Below are positions 1 to 6,681 of a stretch of DNA of 7,883 nucleotides, one piece after another. This DNA comes from an uncultured Clostridia bacterium. GTDB lineage: Bacteria; Bacillota; Clostridia; Oscillospirales; CAG-272. A program made the position numbers and the translations under genes. Position 1 is the stretch's first letter. Every line of letters starts with the position of its first letter. The notes beneath the pieces were generated by a model, which did no database searches, was not told where the DNA came from, and was given only the letters and a program-made list of their open reading frames with translations. The stretch is taken from contig CALAFS010000020.1 in the NCBI GenBank assembly GCA_937892405.1, forward strand, positions 1-7,883. Direction: 5' to 3'.

Positions 1-2
1 TA

Positions 3-890
3 TACATCTCCACAAAACAGGGGCTCGAAAAGGCGCTCGAAAAGCAGATCATTCTGGAGGCGCCGGCAATCCTGTGCGATCACAATTTCAATCTTCATAT
101 CGGACTCGGCGCGCATATCAAGGGGATTATGCCGAGGGAGGAGGTTCAGTTTCTCCCTGAGCACGAGGAGATCAAGGACATCGCGATCCTGACGCGGGTA
201 GGAAAACCCGTCTGCTTCAAGGTCATCGGCTTTGAAAAAGACGGTGCCGGTGACATTGTCGCCGTTCTCTCCCGCCGCGCGGCGCAACGGGAATGTATGT
301 TAAACTATGTCTCGGCGCTGATCCCGGGCGATGTGATCCCGACGAAGATCACGCACCTTGAGAATTTCGGTGCCTTTGTCGATATCGGGTGCGGGATCGT
401 TTCCCTGCTCTCCATCGACTGTATTTCGGTCTCGCGGATCTCCCACCCTGCGGCACGCCTGTCGGTCGGAGACGCGATCTATGCCGTTGTCAAGACCATC
501 GACGAGCGGGGACGCATTTATGTCTCCGAGCGGGAGCTCCTCGGGAGCTGGGAGGAAAATGCCGCCCTCTTCTCCGAAGGACAGACGGTGCGCGGCATTA
601 TTCGCAGTGTGGAGAATTACGGCATTTTCGTCGAGCTGACGCCGAATCTCGCGGGGCTCGCCGAATATAAAGAAGAAGTCAAGGTCGGGCAAAGTGCCGC
701 CGTATATATCAAGAGCATCATACCCGAAAAGATGAAAATCAAGCTCATCATCATTGACGCACACGATGCGGATCTGCACGCCGAACCGCTCCGCTATTTT
801 ATCGACACGGAGTCGGTTACGCACATGGATTCGTGGCTCTATTCTCCGCCTGCCTGTCCGCGGGTGATCGAGAGCGTCTTCGGTGCATAA
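3..890 (+). CDS. S1-repeat RNA-binding protein, 5' end cut by window edge
   Basis: The frame is open from the left edge, so the Met at 129 is internal. The 42 codons before it continue the same protein (an LEKALEKQIILEAPAILCD-like stretch), giving 295 visible residues. A first degenerate barrel ends around the visible KGIMPREE motif. Two clear S1 (OB-fold) RNA-binding domains follow, at about visible residues 109-178 (GDVIPTKITHLENFGAFVDIG) and 192-251 (GQTVRGIIRSVENYGIFVEL), then a short tail ending in IESVFGA. The pattern resembles the S1-domain proteins of about 300 residues found in Clostridia, which are related to ribosomal protein S1 but shorter. From memory of such homologues, probably only 15-25 N-terminal residues are missing. 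The exact role is unknown; RNA or ribosome binding is inferred from the domains. ung follows 63 bases downstream but has its own promoter. Confidence 0.88.
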   Translation, partial: YISTKQGLEKALEKQIILEAPAILCDHNFNLHIGLGAHIKGIMPREEVQFLPEHEEIKDIAILTRVGKPVCFKVIGFEKDGAGDIVAVLSRRAAQRECMLNYVSALIPGDVIPTKITHLENFGAFVDIGCGIVSLLSIDCISVSRISHPAARLSVGDAIYAVVKTIDERGRIYVSERELLGSWEENAALFSEGQTVRGIIRSVENYGIFVELTPNLAGLAEYKEEVKVGQSAAVYIKSIIPEKMKIKLIIIDAHDADLHAEPLRYFIDTESVTHMDSWLYSPPACPRVIESVFGA

Positions 891-898
891 AATTCTTC

Positions 899-927
899 TT
901 GCTTTTTCCCGTCGTTCGTGATACAAT
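899..927 (+). promoter_or_regulatory. Promoter of ung (sigma-A type, extended -10)
   Basis: A -35 TTGCTT at 899-904 and a -10 TACAAT at 922-927 are separated by exactly 17 bases. A TG dinucleotide at 919-920 makes it an extended -10 (TGATACAAT). Transcription would start near 934, about 20 bases before the ung start codon. It sits in the 63-base gap after the S1-domain gene, so ung can be transcribed on its own. Confidence 0.7.
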
Positions 928-953
928 AGAAGAAAAAACGGACGGAGTCTCTC

Positions 954-1628
954 ATGGTACATATCGGGAACGACTGGGACACCCTTCTTGCGGAAGAATT
1001 CAAAAAAGACTACTATCTTCGACTTCGTGAGTTTCTCAAACGGGAATACTTCGGTGCGACGGTCTATCCGCCGATGGGAGACATTTTCAATGCCCTCCGC
1101 TACACCTCCTATGCCGACTGCCGCGTTGTCCTGCTCGGACAGGATCCGTATCACGGGCGTGGGCAGGCACATGGGCTTTGCTTTTCGGTAAAAGAGGGTG
1201 TGCCGTTTCCTCCTTCGCTTCAGAACATTTTCAAAGAACTGCACGATGAACTCGGCGTCAACCCACCGAAGAGCGGCGAGCTCGTCGGATGGGCAAAGCA
1301 GGGTGTCCTACTCCTCAACACGACACTGACCGTCAGAGAAGGACAGCCGCAGAGCCACAAAGGACAGGGCTGGGAGATACTGACCGATAAGATCATTTCG
1401 CTTCTCAACGAAAAAGAAACGCCGATCGTCTTCCTCCTCTGGGGAGGCAATGCACGGAGCAAAAAGTCACTGATTACGAACCCGCGCCATCTGATTCTCG
1501 AATGTGCGCACCCGAGTCCCCTCTCGGCATACAACGGCTTTTTCGGTTGCGGACATTTTGTTAAAACCAATGCGTTTTTAAGAGAGCACGAACTCCCCGA
1601 GATCGACTGGGCGAGAATCAATGCGTAA
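954..1628 (+). CDS. ung: Uracil-DNA glycosylase, family 1 (Ung)
   Basis: Removes uracil from DNA, arising from cytosine deamination or dUTP misincorporation, as the first step of base excision repair in the cytoplasm. The 224-residue length is normal for the family. All family-1 motifs are present: the water-activating loop GQDPYH at residues 62-67 with catalytic Asp64 and Tyr66, the uracil-stacking Phe77 in HGLCFSV, LLNTTLTV at 120-127 with Asn122 contacting uracil, and the minor-groove loop HPSPLSA at 186-192 with catalytic His186. Residue numbers nearly match E. coli Ung (D64, F77, N123, H187). The start is supported by GGAG at 944-947, six bases upstream. The gene has its own promoter and a strong terminator just downstream, so it is probably monocistronic. 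An in-frame deletion or active-site change is not seen; it should be a working enzyme. Confidence 0.97.
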   Translation: MVHIGNDWDTLLAEEFKKDYYLRLREFLKREYFGATVYPPMGDIFNALRYTSYADCRVVLLGQDPYHGRGQAHGLCFSVKEGVPFPPSLQNIFKELHDELGVNPPKSGELVGWAKQGVLLLNTTLTVREGQPQSHKGQGWEILTDKIISLLNEKETPIVFLLWGGNARSKKSLITNPRHLILECAHPSPLSAYNGFFGCGHFVKTNAFLREHELPEIDWARINA

Positions 1629-1660
1629 AACCATTTTCGCAATTATAAGTCCTTATTTTG

Positions 1661-1713
1661 AAGCAGAAGGCGCAACTCCGTTAAACGGAGCTGCGCCTTC
1701 TGCTTTTATTTAT
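1661..1713 (+). terminator. Rho-independent terminator between convergent ung and sugar kinase genes
   Basis: A 20-base arm at 1661-1680 pairs with 1686-1705 around a 5-base loop (TTAAA), with one mismatch (A1675 against C1691). It is followed by TTTTATTTAT on the plus strand, so it is a good terminator for ung. In the minus-strand RNA the mismatch becomes a G-U pair and the stem is fully paired, but the sequence after the stem (CAAAATAAGG) has no U-tract. It would end the minus-strand operon less efficiently, if at all. Confidence 0.88.
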
Positions 1714-1720
1714 CCACCTG

Positions 1721-2758
1721 TTATCGCACCATTTCACTCTTCGGACCGGTGGTGGTATGATTCCTGATGACGCGGTCGATGTCGGCGATGTCGACTTCGG
1801 TCATGTCGCCGATGACGGTATTCTTCACCGACGCCATGGCGTCTCCGTAACGGGCGGCGGAATGAATGTCGCCGTATTTCAGAGCGCCGTAGAGTGCGCC
1901 CGCGACATAGGCGTCGCCCGAGCCGATGCGGTCGACGACATCAATGTTATCGTACGGGGCGTCCATGAAGTGTTCCCCGTTCTCGCAGTCGTAGACAAGA
2001 GAGGTGAAAGACTGGCGGGTGGAGGTGATGACCTTACGCTTTGTGCTCGCGATCATGCGGAGGTTCGGATATTCCTTTGCGAACTGCTCCTGAATCTCCT
2101 CATGCGTGCCGGTCATGCCGAACATGCGGCGGGAGCTCTCCTCCGAGACGAAGAAGAAATCGACCATCGGGAGGACGGAGAGAATCGTCTCTCTCGCCTT
2201 CTCTTCACTCCAGAGAGAAGCACGGTAGTTGACATCAAAGGAGATCAGGGCGCCCGCCTCATGGAAGCGGTGCATCATCGCGATGACATTCTCCGCGATG
2301 GTATCCGACAGCGCGAGGGTGATGCCGCTCGTATGGAAGACATTCGTCGCGGTATAAACATCGGCGGGGAGTTCTTCCTTTCGGAAGGTGGTGAAGGAAG
2401 AGCCGGCGCGGTCATAGGAGACCACCGGCGGGCGGGGATAGGCGCCCGACTCGTAGTAATAGACGCCGAGGCGTTTCTTCTCCGAATCGTCGTAGATGAT
2501 ATAATCGTCGCTCGTACCGGAATAGCGGATCTTATGCTTGACAAACTTTCCGATCTCGTTATGCGGGAGCTTTGTAATCATGCCGGTACGCATACCGAGC
2601 ATGGAAATGCCGGCGACGACATTCAGTTCCGAGCCGCCCGCCTGTTTTTCAAAGGTTTCGCAATAAGAGATTCTCTCTTTTCCGACGGGAGAGAGACGGA
2701 GCATGACCTCGCCGATGCCGAGGACGGAAAATTCTTTCTCTTTCAGATCGAGTTTCAT
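1721..2758 (-). CDS. PfkB-family sugar kinase, probable 2-dehydro-3-deoxygluconokinase
   Basis: ATP-dependent sugar kinase of the PfkB/ribokinase superfamily, 345 residues. Visible features are the N-terminal GIGEVMLRLSP strand, the substrate-binding GGSELNVV at 41-48, a lid-region YYYESGAYPRP at about 100-110, FDVNYR at 174-179, and the PfkB signature VVDRIGSGDAYVAGAL, in which Asp282 is the predicted catalytic base and GSG forms the anion hole. The overall sequence matches a Clostridia subgroup usually labelled KDG kinase, which phosphorylates 2-keto-3-deoxygluconate in hexuronate breakdown. The Arg usually expected near the YYY motif for carboxylate binding is not obvious, so the substrate is uncertain. 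It is the last gene of the minus-strand operon, 24 bases after uppP. AAGGAAA at 2766-2772 is the ribosome site. No KDG aldolase or uronate gene lies nearby to confirm the pathway. Confidence 0.9.
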   Translation of the reverse strand: MKLDLKEKEFSVLGIGEVMLRLSPVGKERISYCETFEKQAGGSELNVVAGISMLGMRTGMITKLPHNEIGKFVKHKIRYSGTSDDYIIYDDSEKKRLGVYYYESGAYPRPPVVSYDRAGSSFTTFRKEELPADVYTATNVFHTSGITLALSDTIAENVIAMMHRFHEAGALISFDVNYRASLWSEEKARETILSVLPMVDFFFVSEESSRRMFGMTGTHEEIQEQFAKEYPNLRMIASTKRKVITSTRQSFTSLVYDCENGEHFMDAPYDNIDVVDRIGSGDAYVAGALYGALKYGDIHSAARYGDAMASVKNTVIGDMTEVDIADIDRVIRNHTTTGPKSEMVR

Positions 2759-2782
2759 CTTGTGATTTCCTTTTCTTATTTA

Positions 2783-3625
2783 CTATGCGATAACGGTCTT
2801 TACGAGGAAATAGCCAAGGACAAGCACGCCGAGGGCGATACGGTAGATCCCGAAGGGCTTGAAGTCGTGACGCTTCACGAAGTCCATCAGGAAGCGGATC
2901 GCGGCAAGGGAGACGAGAAACGCGGTGACGATGCCGATGGCGAGAAGCCCGAGCTCGGCGCCCGTCGCGGTATAACCTTTGGTAATAAACTTGAGAATCT
3001 TCACAAGAGAAGCTCCAATCATGACGGGGATCGCCATGAAGAAGGAGAACTCCGCGCTCGCGGTACGGGAGACGCCCGTCATCATACCGCCGAGAATGGT
3101 GGAACCGGAACGCGAGGTGCCGGGAATCAGGGAGAGCACCTGATAACAGCCGATCACGAGAGAGTCGCGGTAGGTGAGCTCGTCGGTACGCTCGACGCGG
3201 AAGGGCTTCCCTGCCCGCAGACGCTCAATGACGATAAAGGCGACGCCGTAGACGATCAGGGCGATCGCGACGACAATGTAATTATAGAAATGCGAATTGA
3301 AGAAATCGTCGAGCAGGACGCCGAGGATACCGGCGGGAATCACGCCGACGATGACCTTTCCCCACAGGCTCCATGTGCCGCGACGCTCTTCGGCGCTCTT
3401 TTTCTTGGAAAAGGGGTTGAGCTTATGGAAAAAGAGGACGGGCACCGCCAGAATCGCGCCGAGCTGAATCACGACGAAGAACATCTCGCGGAACGCATCG
3501 GACACATTCAGCTTGATAAACTCATCGACAAGAATCATATGCCCCGTCGAGCTGATGGGGAGCCACTCGGTAATTCCCTCGACAATGCCGAGGAAAATCG
3601 CCTTCAACACTTCGATAAAATCCAT
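2783..3625 (-). CDS. uppP: Undecaprenyl-diphosphatase (UppP/BacA)
   Basis: Integral membrane enzyme that dephosphorylates undecaprenyl pyrophosphate to the monophosphate, recycling the lipid carrier for peptidoglycan and other envelope polymers; its overproduction is known to give bacitracin resistance. The 280-residue length is typical. The first family motif EGITEWLPISSTGH (residues 16-29) supplies Glu16, Glu20, Ser26 and His29. The second motif PGTSRSGST supplies Arg172, and the GVSRTASAEFSF segment follows. Several hydrophobic segments are evident (about 47-66, 91-106, 116-133, 160-180, 195-212, 225-245, 258-278). The start is supported by AAGAAGG at 3633-3639, seven bases upstream. It is the middle gene of the minus-strand operon, 30 bases after the U32-family gene and 24 before the sugar kinase. 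Confidence 0.97.
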   Translation of the reverse strand: MDFIEVLKAIFLGIVEGITEWLPISSTGHMILVDEFIKLNVSDAFREMFFVVIQLGAILAVPVLFFHKLNPFSKKKSAEERRGTWSLWGKVIVGVIPAGILGVLLDDFFNSHFYNYIVVAIALIVYGVAFIVIERLRAGKPFRVERTDELTYRDSLVIGCYQVLSLIPGTSRSGSTILGGMMTGVSRTASAEFSFFMAIPVMIGASLVKILKFITKGYTATGAELGLLAIGIVTAFLVSLAAIRFLMDFVKRHDFKPFGIYRIALGVLVLGYFLVKTVIA

Positions 3626-3655
3626 GGATATGCCTTCTTTCCGTAAAAAGATAAA

Positions 3656-4903
3656 TTATGTTTCACTTCCCGCCGCACGGAGAATATCCCCGGGTAACAC
3701 GGGATACGGCACGGGAATATAAAACCGCATGTAAGGGTGCGGCGTAGCAGAAATCGGTTCTCCCTCCTCGGAAAAGATCGCCGTCACGGTAAGAGGACGC
3801 CCGGTCTGCCCCGGGGTCAGAAGCTCGGCACCATCGCCGACGCACATTTTGTTCCTTTGCTCCATAAGAGCGCGTCCCGTCGCGGGATCGTAGGAAAGGA
3901 CGGTGGCGAGGTAGGCATTCTCCTTGATGTAGCCGCCGGTCTTCGTCGTATTGGCATCGAGGTGGGAATCCGAGTAAAAGTAGCCTGTCGCATACTCTCT
4001 GTGACTGACCGAAGAAAGCTCTCGCTCCCACGCGGGGTTATATTCGTAATGTCCCGAAAGATAGGAGTCGATCGCCATGCGGTACGCGTTCGCGGTAGCG
4101 GCGGCGTAATATGCCGACTTCATTCTCCCCTCGATTTTGAAGGAATCAATGCCCGCCTCGATCAGTTCGGGCACATGCGCGATCATCGAGGTATCGCGGC
4201 TCGCCATGATGAAGGTCTCGCCCTCCTCTTCCACAATCGGAAGGGGGGCGTCCGGTCGTTTCTCCTCCACGATCTCGCCGGAGTAGAGACGATAATTCCA
4301 GCGGCAGGGCTGTGCACACTGTCCGCGGTTCGCATCTCTGCCGACGATATGTCCCGAGAGAAGACAGCGTCCGCTGTATGAGATGCACATCGAGCCGTGA
4401 ATGAATACCTCCAGCTCGAGGTCGTCGGGGATCGCGGCGCGAATGGCGCGGATCTCGTCGAGGGTCAGTTCTCTTGCGAGGACAATTCTTTTCGCTCCGA
4501 GGGCGGCGTACGCCTTACAGGTTGCGGCGCTGACGACATTCGCCTGTGTCGAAATATGAATTTCCATCGTGGGCAGCACCTCGCGCACCAGTGCGAGGAC
4601 GCCGAGATCGGCAATAATCATCGCGTCGATCCCGAAATCCGCAATGCGCAGAAAATACTCACGCAGGGCGGGATATTCGTTTTCCCTCGGCATGACATTG
4701 ACCGTGAGATACACACGCACGCCACGCGCATGGGCATAAGCGACGGCGTCTTTCAGTTCTTCTTCCGAGAAGTTCCCCGCCGCCGAACGCATGCCGAAAC
4801 GCGTGCCGGCAAGATAGACCGCGTCGGCGCCGTAGCGGATCGCCGCGCGCATTTTTTCAAAATTCCCCGCGGGCGACAAAAGCTCCGGGCGTCTGTGCTC
4901 CAT
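3656..4903 (-). CDS. U32-family (TrhP/YrrO-like) tRNA wobble-uridine hydroxylation protein
   Basis: Family U32 is annotated as a peptidase, but characterised members (E. coli TrhP/YegQ, RlhA; Bacillus YrrN/YrrO) act in RNA hydroxylation. TrhP makes 5-hydroxyuridine at tRNA position 34 in a prephenate-dependent, iron-sulfur-dependent way. Here the protein is 415 residues, close to YrrO/YegQ and much shorter than RlhA. Visible are the N-terminal ELLSPAGNFEKM motif, GADAVYLAG, and the U32 signature EVFIHGSMCISYSGRC with the following NRGQCAQPCR. The four Cys (173, 180, 196, 200) are likely iron-sulfur ligands. SFKIEGRMKS lies further on. Three in-frame Met codons compete at 4921, 4915 and 4903. 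I chose 4903 because GGAG lies six bases before it, whereas the bases before 4921 (AACCCCTTTT) show no Shine-Dalgarno; the 421-residue form from 4921 remains possible. It is the first gene of the trhP-like/uppP/kinase operon. Confidence 0.9.
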   Translation of the reverse strand: MEHRRPELLSPAGNFEKMRAAIRYGADAVYLAGTRFGMRSAAGNFSEEELKDAVAYAHARGVRVYLTVNVMPRENEYPALREYFLRIADFGIDAMIIADLGVLALVREVLPTMEIHISTQANVVSAATCKAYAALGAKRIVLARELTLDEIRAIRAAIPDDLELEVFIHGSMCISYSGRCLLSGHIVGRDANRGQCAQPCRWNYRLYSGEIVEEKRPDAPLPIVEEEGETFIMASRDTSMIAHVPELIEAGIDSFKIEGRMKSAYYAAATANAYRMAIDSYLSGHYEYNPAWERELSSVSHREYATGYFYSDSHLDANTTKTGGYIKENAYLATVLSYDPATGRALMEQRNKMCVGDGAELLTPGQTGRPLTVTAIFSEEGEPISATPHPYMRFYIPVPYPVLPGDILRAAGSET

Positions 4904-5004
4904 AAAAATCTCCATATCCATAAAAGGGGTTGGCTTTTCCGATGCTTTCGGACGAAAGGTGAAACGGTGTTTCGCTTTGAGAAAAATCCGTGCGCAAAAC
5001 CGTT
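4904..5004 (-). promoter_or_regulatory. About 100-base 5' leader of the U32/uppP/kinase operon with small hairpins
   Basis: From the expected transcription start near 5004 to the chosen start codon there are about 100 bases with no gene. A perfect short inverted repeat lies at 4945-4958 (CTTTCG-GA-CGAAAG). A longer imperfect pairing joins the first bases of the leader (AACGGT near 5004-4999) with ACCGTT at about 4963-4968. I see no match to a known riboswitch. The leader may be purely structural. Confidence 0.3.
4910..4913 (-). promoter_or_regulatory. Ribosome binding site deciding the start of the U32-family gene
   Basis: On the minus strand GGAG lies six bases before the ATG at 4903-4901 and inside the open frame that begins at 4921. 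Neither upstream Met codon (4921, 4915) has a comparable site. This favours the 415-residue product MEHRRPELLSPAGN. Confidence 0.65.
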
Positions 5005-5010
5005 TCTTTC

Positions 5011-5039
5011 ATTATAGCATATCTCCTCCCGTTTCGCAA
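5011..5039 (-). promoter_or_regulatory. Promoter of the U32/uppP/sugar-kinase operon
   Basis: Read on the minus strand, a -35 TTGCGA (5039-5034) and a perfect -10 TATAAT (5016-5011) are separated by 17 bases. TGC immediately before the -10 makes it an extended -10 (TATGCTATAAT). It lies 18 bases beyond the stop codon of the upstream methyltransferase gene. The operon can therefore start here even if some transcripts also read through from upstream. Confidence 0.82.
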
Positions 5040-5057
5040 GAGGAAGCGACCGATTTC

Positions 5058-6176
5058 TTACGGATTTGCATGCGCTTCTTCCGAAGGCAGCGCGATGAGG
5101 GCGATCTCCCACGCGGGGACGCAGCGCGTCCTGCGAAGATAAAAGCGGTAAAAGGGATATTTCGCCGCAAGCATAAGCGGAAGAGCAAAAAGATCACGGC
5201 TCCTGTGATAGGCGGAGACAAGAAGCGCGGGACGATCCCGCGCTATGATCCCCTCCGAGCCTATGAGGGCGTCTGCCTCGGCGCCTTCCACATCGTATTT
5301 GATATAATCGACCGTACGGTCGGTCAGACTGTCGATCCGTAAAAGCGGCACGGTGACATCGCGGTGTCGGTAGGAGGCACCGGAGAGCGAAGAGTTGCGG
5401 TTCCCCGAGCCGTGTATGAGTGTCTCACCGTTCTCCTTTCCCGCGGCGGCATGCACCGGGATCACCTCGGGGGAGGTCAATTCTTTTGCGGTCTGGGTGA
5501 GTTTTTGATAACTTTTCGGGTCGGGTTCCACAGCGTAGACCGTCTTTAACAAAGGAAGATGCTCCGCACTCTCGCGGACGGTATCGCCACGGTATGCGCC
5601 GACATCAATTTCGCATTTTATCGGTTTATTTTCAAGCAGTTTATAAATTTCCGCTGTGGTACAGGTGTGAAGGAGGAGAGGCTCGAGGCGTCCTGTGAGC
5701 TTATACCAAAGGACGGATGAATAGGTTCGACGCGACTCCTCATCGGCGAAAAGATCATAGGCGCGTGCAATCTCTTCGTAATGCGCGCGATAGAAATCGG
5801 GCGTGAAATCTTCCTCTCCCGCGACGGGAAGGTCGGGAACAAGAAGCGGGGTCTCGCCGTTGATAGTAAGGAAACGGGTGAGCACCTCTTCTCTGTTCGA
5901 GGCAAAGGCGAGGACGGGAAGAAAGTCGGGATACATCGCCTTCGTCTCGCTGTATGAACGGACGGGATAGCCGTGGAAGCTCTGCCCGCGGACAAAACCG
6001 TCGGAGGCAAAAAAGCCGGCGACGGGAATCTTCCGCTTTTCAAAACGGGAAAGCAACTTCTCCGCCCCGTTCCCCATACCGTAAATCACGACGGGACGCC
6101 CCGCCGTCCCGATGGTTTCATAGACATCGGGCGCTGTATACGGACAGGGCGGCAGAGTATCGTATGCGTCGGTCAT
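5058..6176 (-). CDS. FkbM-family SAM-dependent methyltransferase with N-terminal Rossmann-like domain
   Basis: A 372-residue protein in two parts. Residues about 27-100 form a Rossmann-like nucleotide-binding fold (VVIYGMGNGAEKLL at 29-42, then a strand-like PVAGFFASD), seen in some sugar-modifying and FkbM proteins. After a helical linker, about 185-340 is a class-I methyltransferase of FkbM type: motif I EIDVGAYRGDT at 189-199 (SAM binding), AVEPDP at 215-220 with the acidic residue for the SAM ribose, and DYIKYDVEGAE at 290-300, the characteristic FkbM motif. FkbM relatives mostly O-methylate sugars or small molecules; the substrate here is unknown and no glycan or natural-product cluster is visible nearby. 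The open frame reaches back to 6401, but those 75 codons lie opposite the HIT gene and lack family features. The ATG at 6176 has AAAGGA about seven bases upstream. No terminator follows its stop. Confidence 0.85.
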   Translation of the reverse strand: MTDAYDTLPPCPYTAPDVYETIGTAGRPVVIYGMGNGAEKLLSRFEKRKIPVAGFFASDGFVRGQSFHGYPVRSYSETKAMYPDFLPVLAFASNREEVLTRFLTINGETPLLVPDLPVAGEEDFTPDFYRAHYEEIARAYDLFADEESRRTYSSVLWYKLTGRLEPLLLHTCTTAEIYKLLENKPIKCEIDVGAYRGDTVRESAEHLPLLKTVYAVEPDPKSYQKLTQTAKELTSPEVIPVHAAAGKENGETLIHGSGNRNSSLSGASYRHRDVTVPLLRIDSLTDRTVDYIKYDVEGAEADALIGSEGIIARDRPALLVSAYHRSRDLFALPLMLAAKYPFYRFYLRRTRCVPAWEIALIALPSEEAHANP

Positions 6177-6209
6177 AAAAATCCTTTCCCGGAAAATTCC
6201 GTGCGGGGC

Positions 6210-6238
6210 TTGCAAACGGCGCCCGCCTATGCTATAAT
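6210..6238 (+). promoter_or_regulatory. Promoter of the HIT-family gene
   Basis: A -35 TTGCAA (6210-6215), a 17-base spacer and a perfect -10 TATAAT (6233-6238) with TGC before it (TATGCTATAAT). The -10 region is the same as that of the operon promoter at 5011-5039. Transcription would start near 6245, about 24 bases before the start codon. Confidence 0.82.
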
Positions 6239-6256
6239 CAAAGCAAAAAGTATCAA
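6229..6256 (-). promoter_or_regulatory. Possible promoter of the FkbM-family gene
   Basis: On the minus strand TTGATA (6256-6251, five of six consensus bases) is followed after 16 bases by TAGCAT (6234-6229, four of six). The predicted transcript would start about 50 bases before the methyltransferase start codon. The -10 overlaps the -10 of the divergent HIT promoter by two bases, and the -35 overlaps the edge of the HIT ribosome site. It is weaker than the other promoters here. Confidence 0.4.
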
Positions 6257-6268
6257 AGGAGAAACGAT

Positions 6269-6607
6269 ATGGACTGCTTATTCTGCAAAATCGCGGCGGG
6301 CGAAATCCCCTCCGCAAAAGTATACGAAGACGACCTCTGTCTCGCCTTCCGTGACATTGCGCCGCAGGCACCTGTGCACATTCTGATCGTGCCGAAGGCA
6401 CACATCGCCTCCGCAGACGCCGTCACAAAAGACAATTCCGCAGTGATCACGCACATCTTCGAGACGATCCCTGAAGTGGCGCGTGCGGCGGGACTCACGA
6501 ACGGATACCGCGTCATCACCAATGTGGGCGAGGACGGGTGCCAGTCGGTAAAGCACCTGCACTTCCATATTCTCGGCGGCAAGAAGCTCCCCGAGTCGAT
6601 GGGATAA
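6269..6607 (+). CDS. HIT-family (HINT-type) purine nucleotide phosphoramidase
   Basis: Small cytoplasmic nucleotide hydrolase of the histidine-triad superfamily, 112 residues, the usual length of the HINT branch. Those enzymes split AMP phosphoramidates and related adenylylated compounds; the physiological substrate in most bacteria is not settled. The histidine triad HLHFHIL is at residues 96-102 with His98 as the expected nucleophile. Other family features are Cys3 and Cys6 (MDCLFCKI, a partial zinc site common in bacterial HIT proteins), HILIVPKAHI with His37 and His45, and TNVGEDGCQSVKHLH. AAAGGAG at 6255-6261, seven bases upstream, supports the start. It has its own promoter and a strong terminator, so it is probably monocistronic. 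It is divergent from the methyltransferase gene and convergent with rplS. Confidence 0.96.
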   Translation: MDCLFCKIAAGEIPSAKVYEDDLCLAFRDIAPQAPVHILIVPKAHIASADAVTKDNSAVITHIFETIPEVARAAGLTNGYRVITNVGEDGCQSVKHLHFHILGGKKLPESMG

Positions 6608-6616
6608 TCCTTCATA

Positions 6617-6667
6617 CCGAAAAAACGGTTGCTAAAAGGCTTGACCTTTTAACAACCGTTTTTTCGG
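6617..6667. terminator. Bidirectional rho-independent terminator between HIT gene and rplS
   Basis: A 23-base arm at 6617-6639 pairs with 6645-6667 around a 5-base loop (CTTGA), with one mismatch (C6632 against A6652). An A6 run at 6620-6625 faces a T6 run at 6659-6664, outside a core beginning CGGTTG and ending CAACCG. The RNA therefore has a GC-containing hairpin followed by six U in either direction. It lies 9 bases after the HIT stop and 14 after the rplS stop, so it serves both convergent genes. In the rplS direction the mismatch becomes a G-U pair and the stem is complete. Confidence 0.93.
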
Positions 6668-6681
6668 ATAGGCGCCGAATG

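Noticed and set aside
23..44. Tandem 12-base repeat (GCTCGAAAAG twice) near the left edge
   Set aside because: It encodes the repeated LEKA/LEKQ helix of the S1-domain protein in frame and is too short to suggest a repeat array.
300..1244. A 314-codon open frame on the minus strand opposite the S1-domain gene and ung
   Set aside because: It overlaps two genes with clear motifs on the other strand and gives an Arg-rich product with no recognisable domain.
1757..3646. A 629-codon open frame on the plus strand opposite the sugar kinase and uppP genes
   Set aside because: It runs antisense across two well-supported genes and their 24-base gap. Its product is a charged, His/Asp/Glu/Arg-rich sequence without any family motif, typical of a shadow frame in GC-rich coding DNA. 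It has no convincing ribosome site.
4857..5012. A possible 51-codon small protein on the minus strand starting at 5012, with GGGAGGAG upstream
   Set aside because: Its ATG overlaps the TATAAT box of the operon promoter, so its ribosome site would be missing from transcripts starting there. It also overlaps the U32-family start out of frame and has no recognisable features.
6177..6401. Possible 75-residue N-terminal extension of the FkbM methyltransferase
   Set aside because: These codons lie opposite the promoter and first part of the HIT gene and give an Arg/Cys-rich stretch without family similarity. The Met at 6176 has a good ribosome site.
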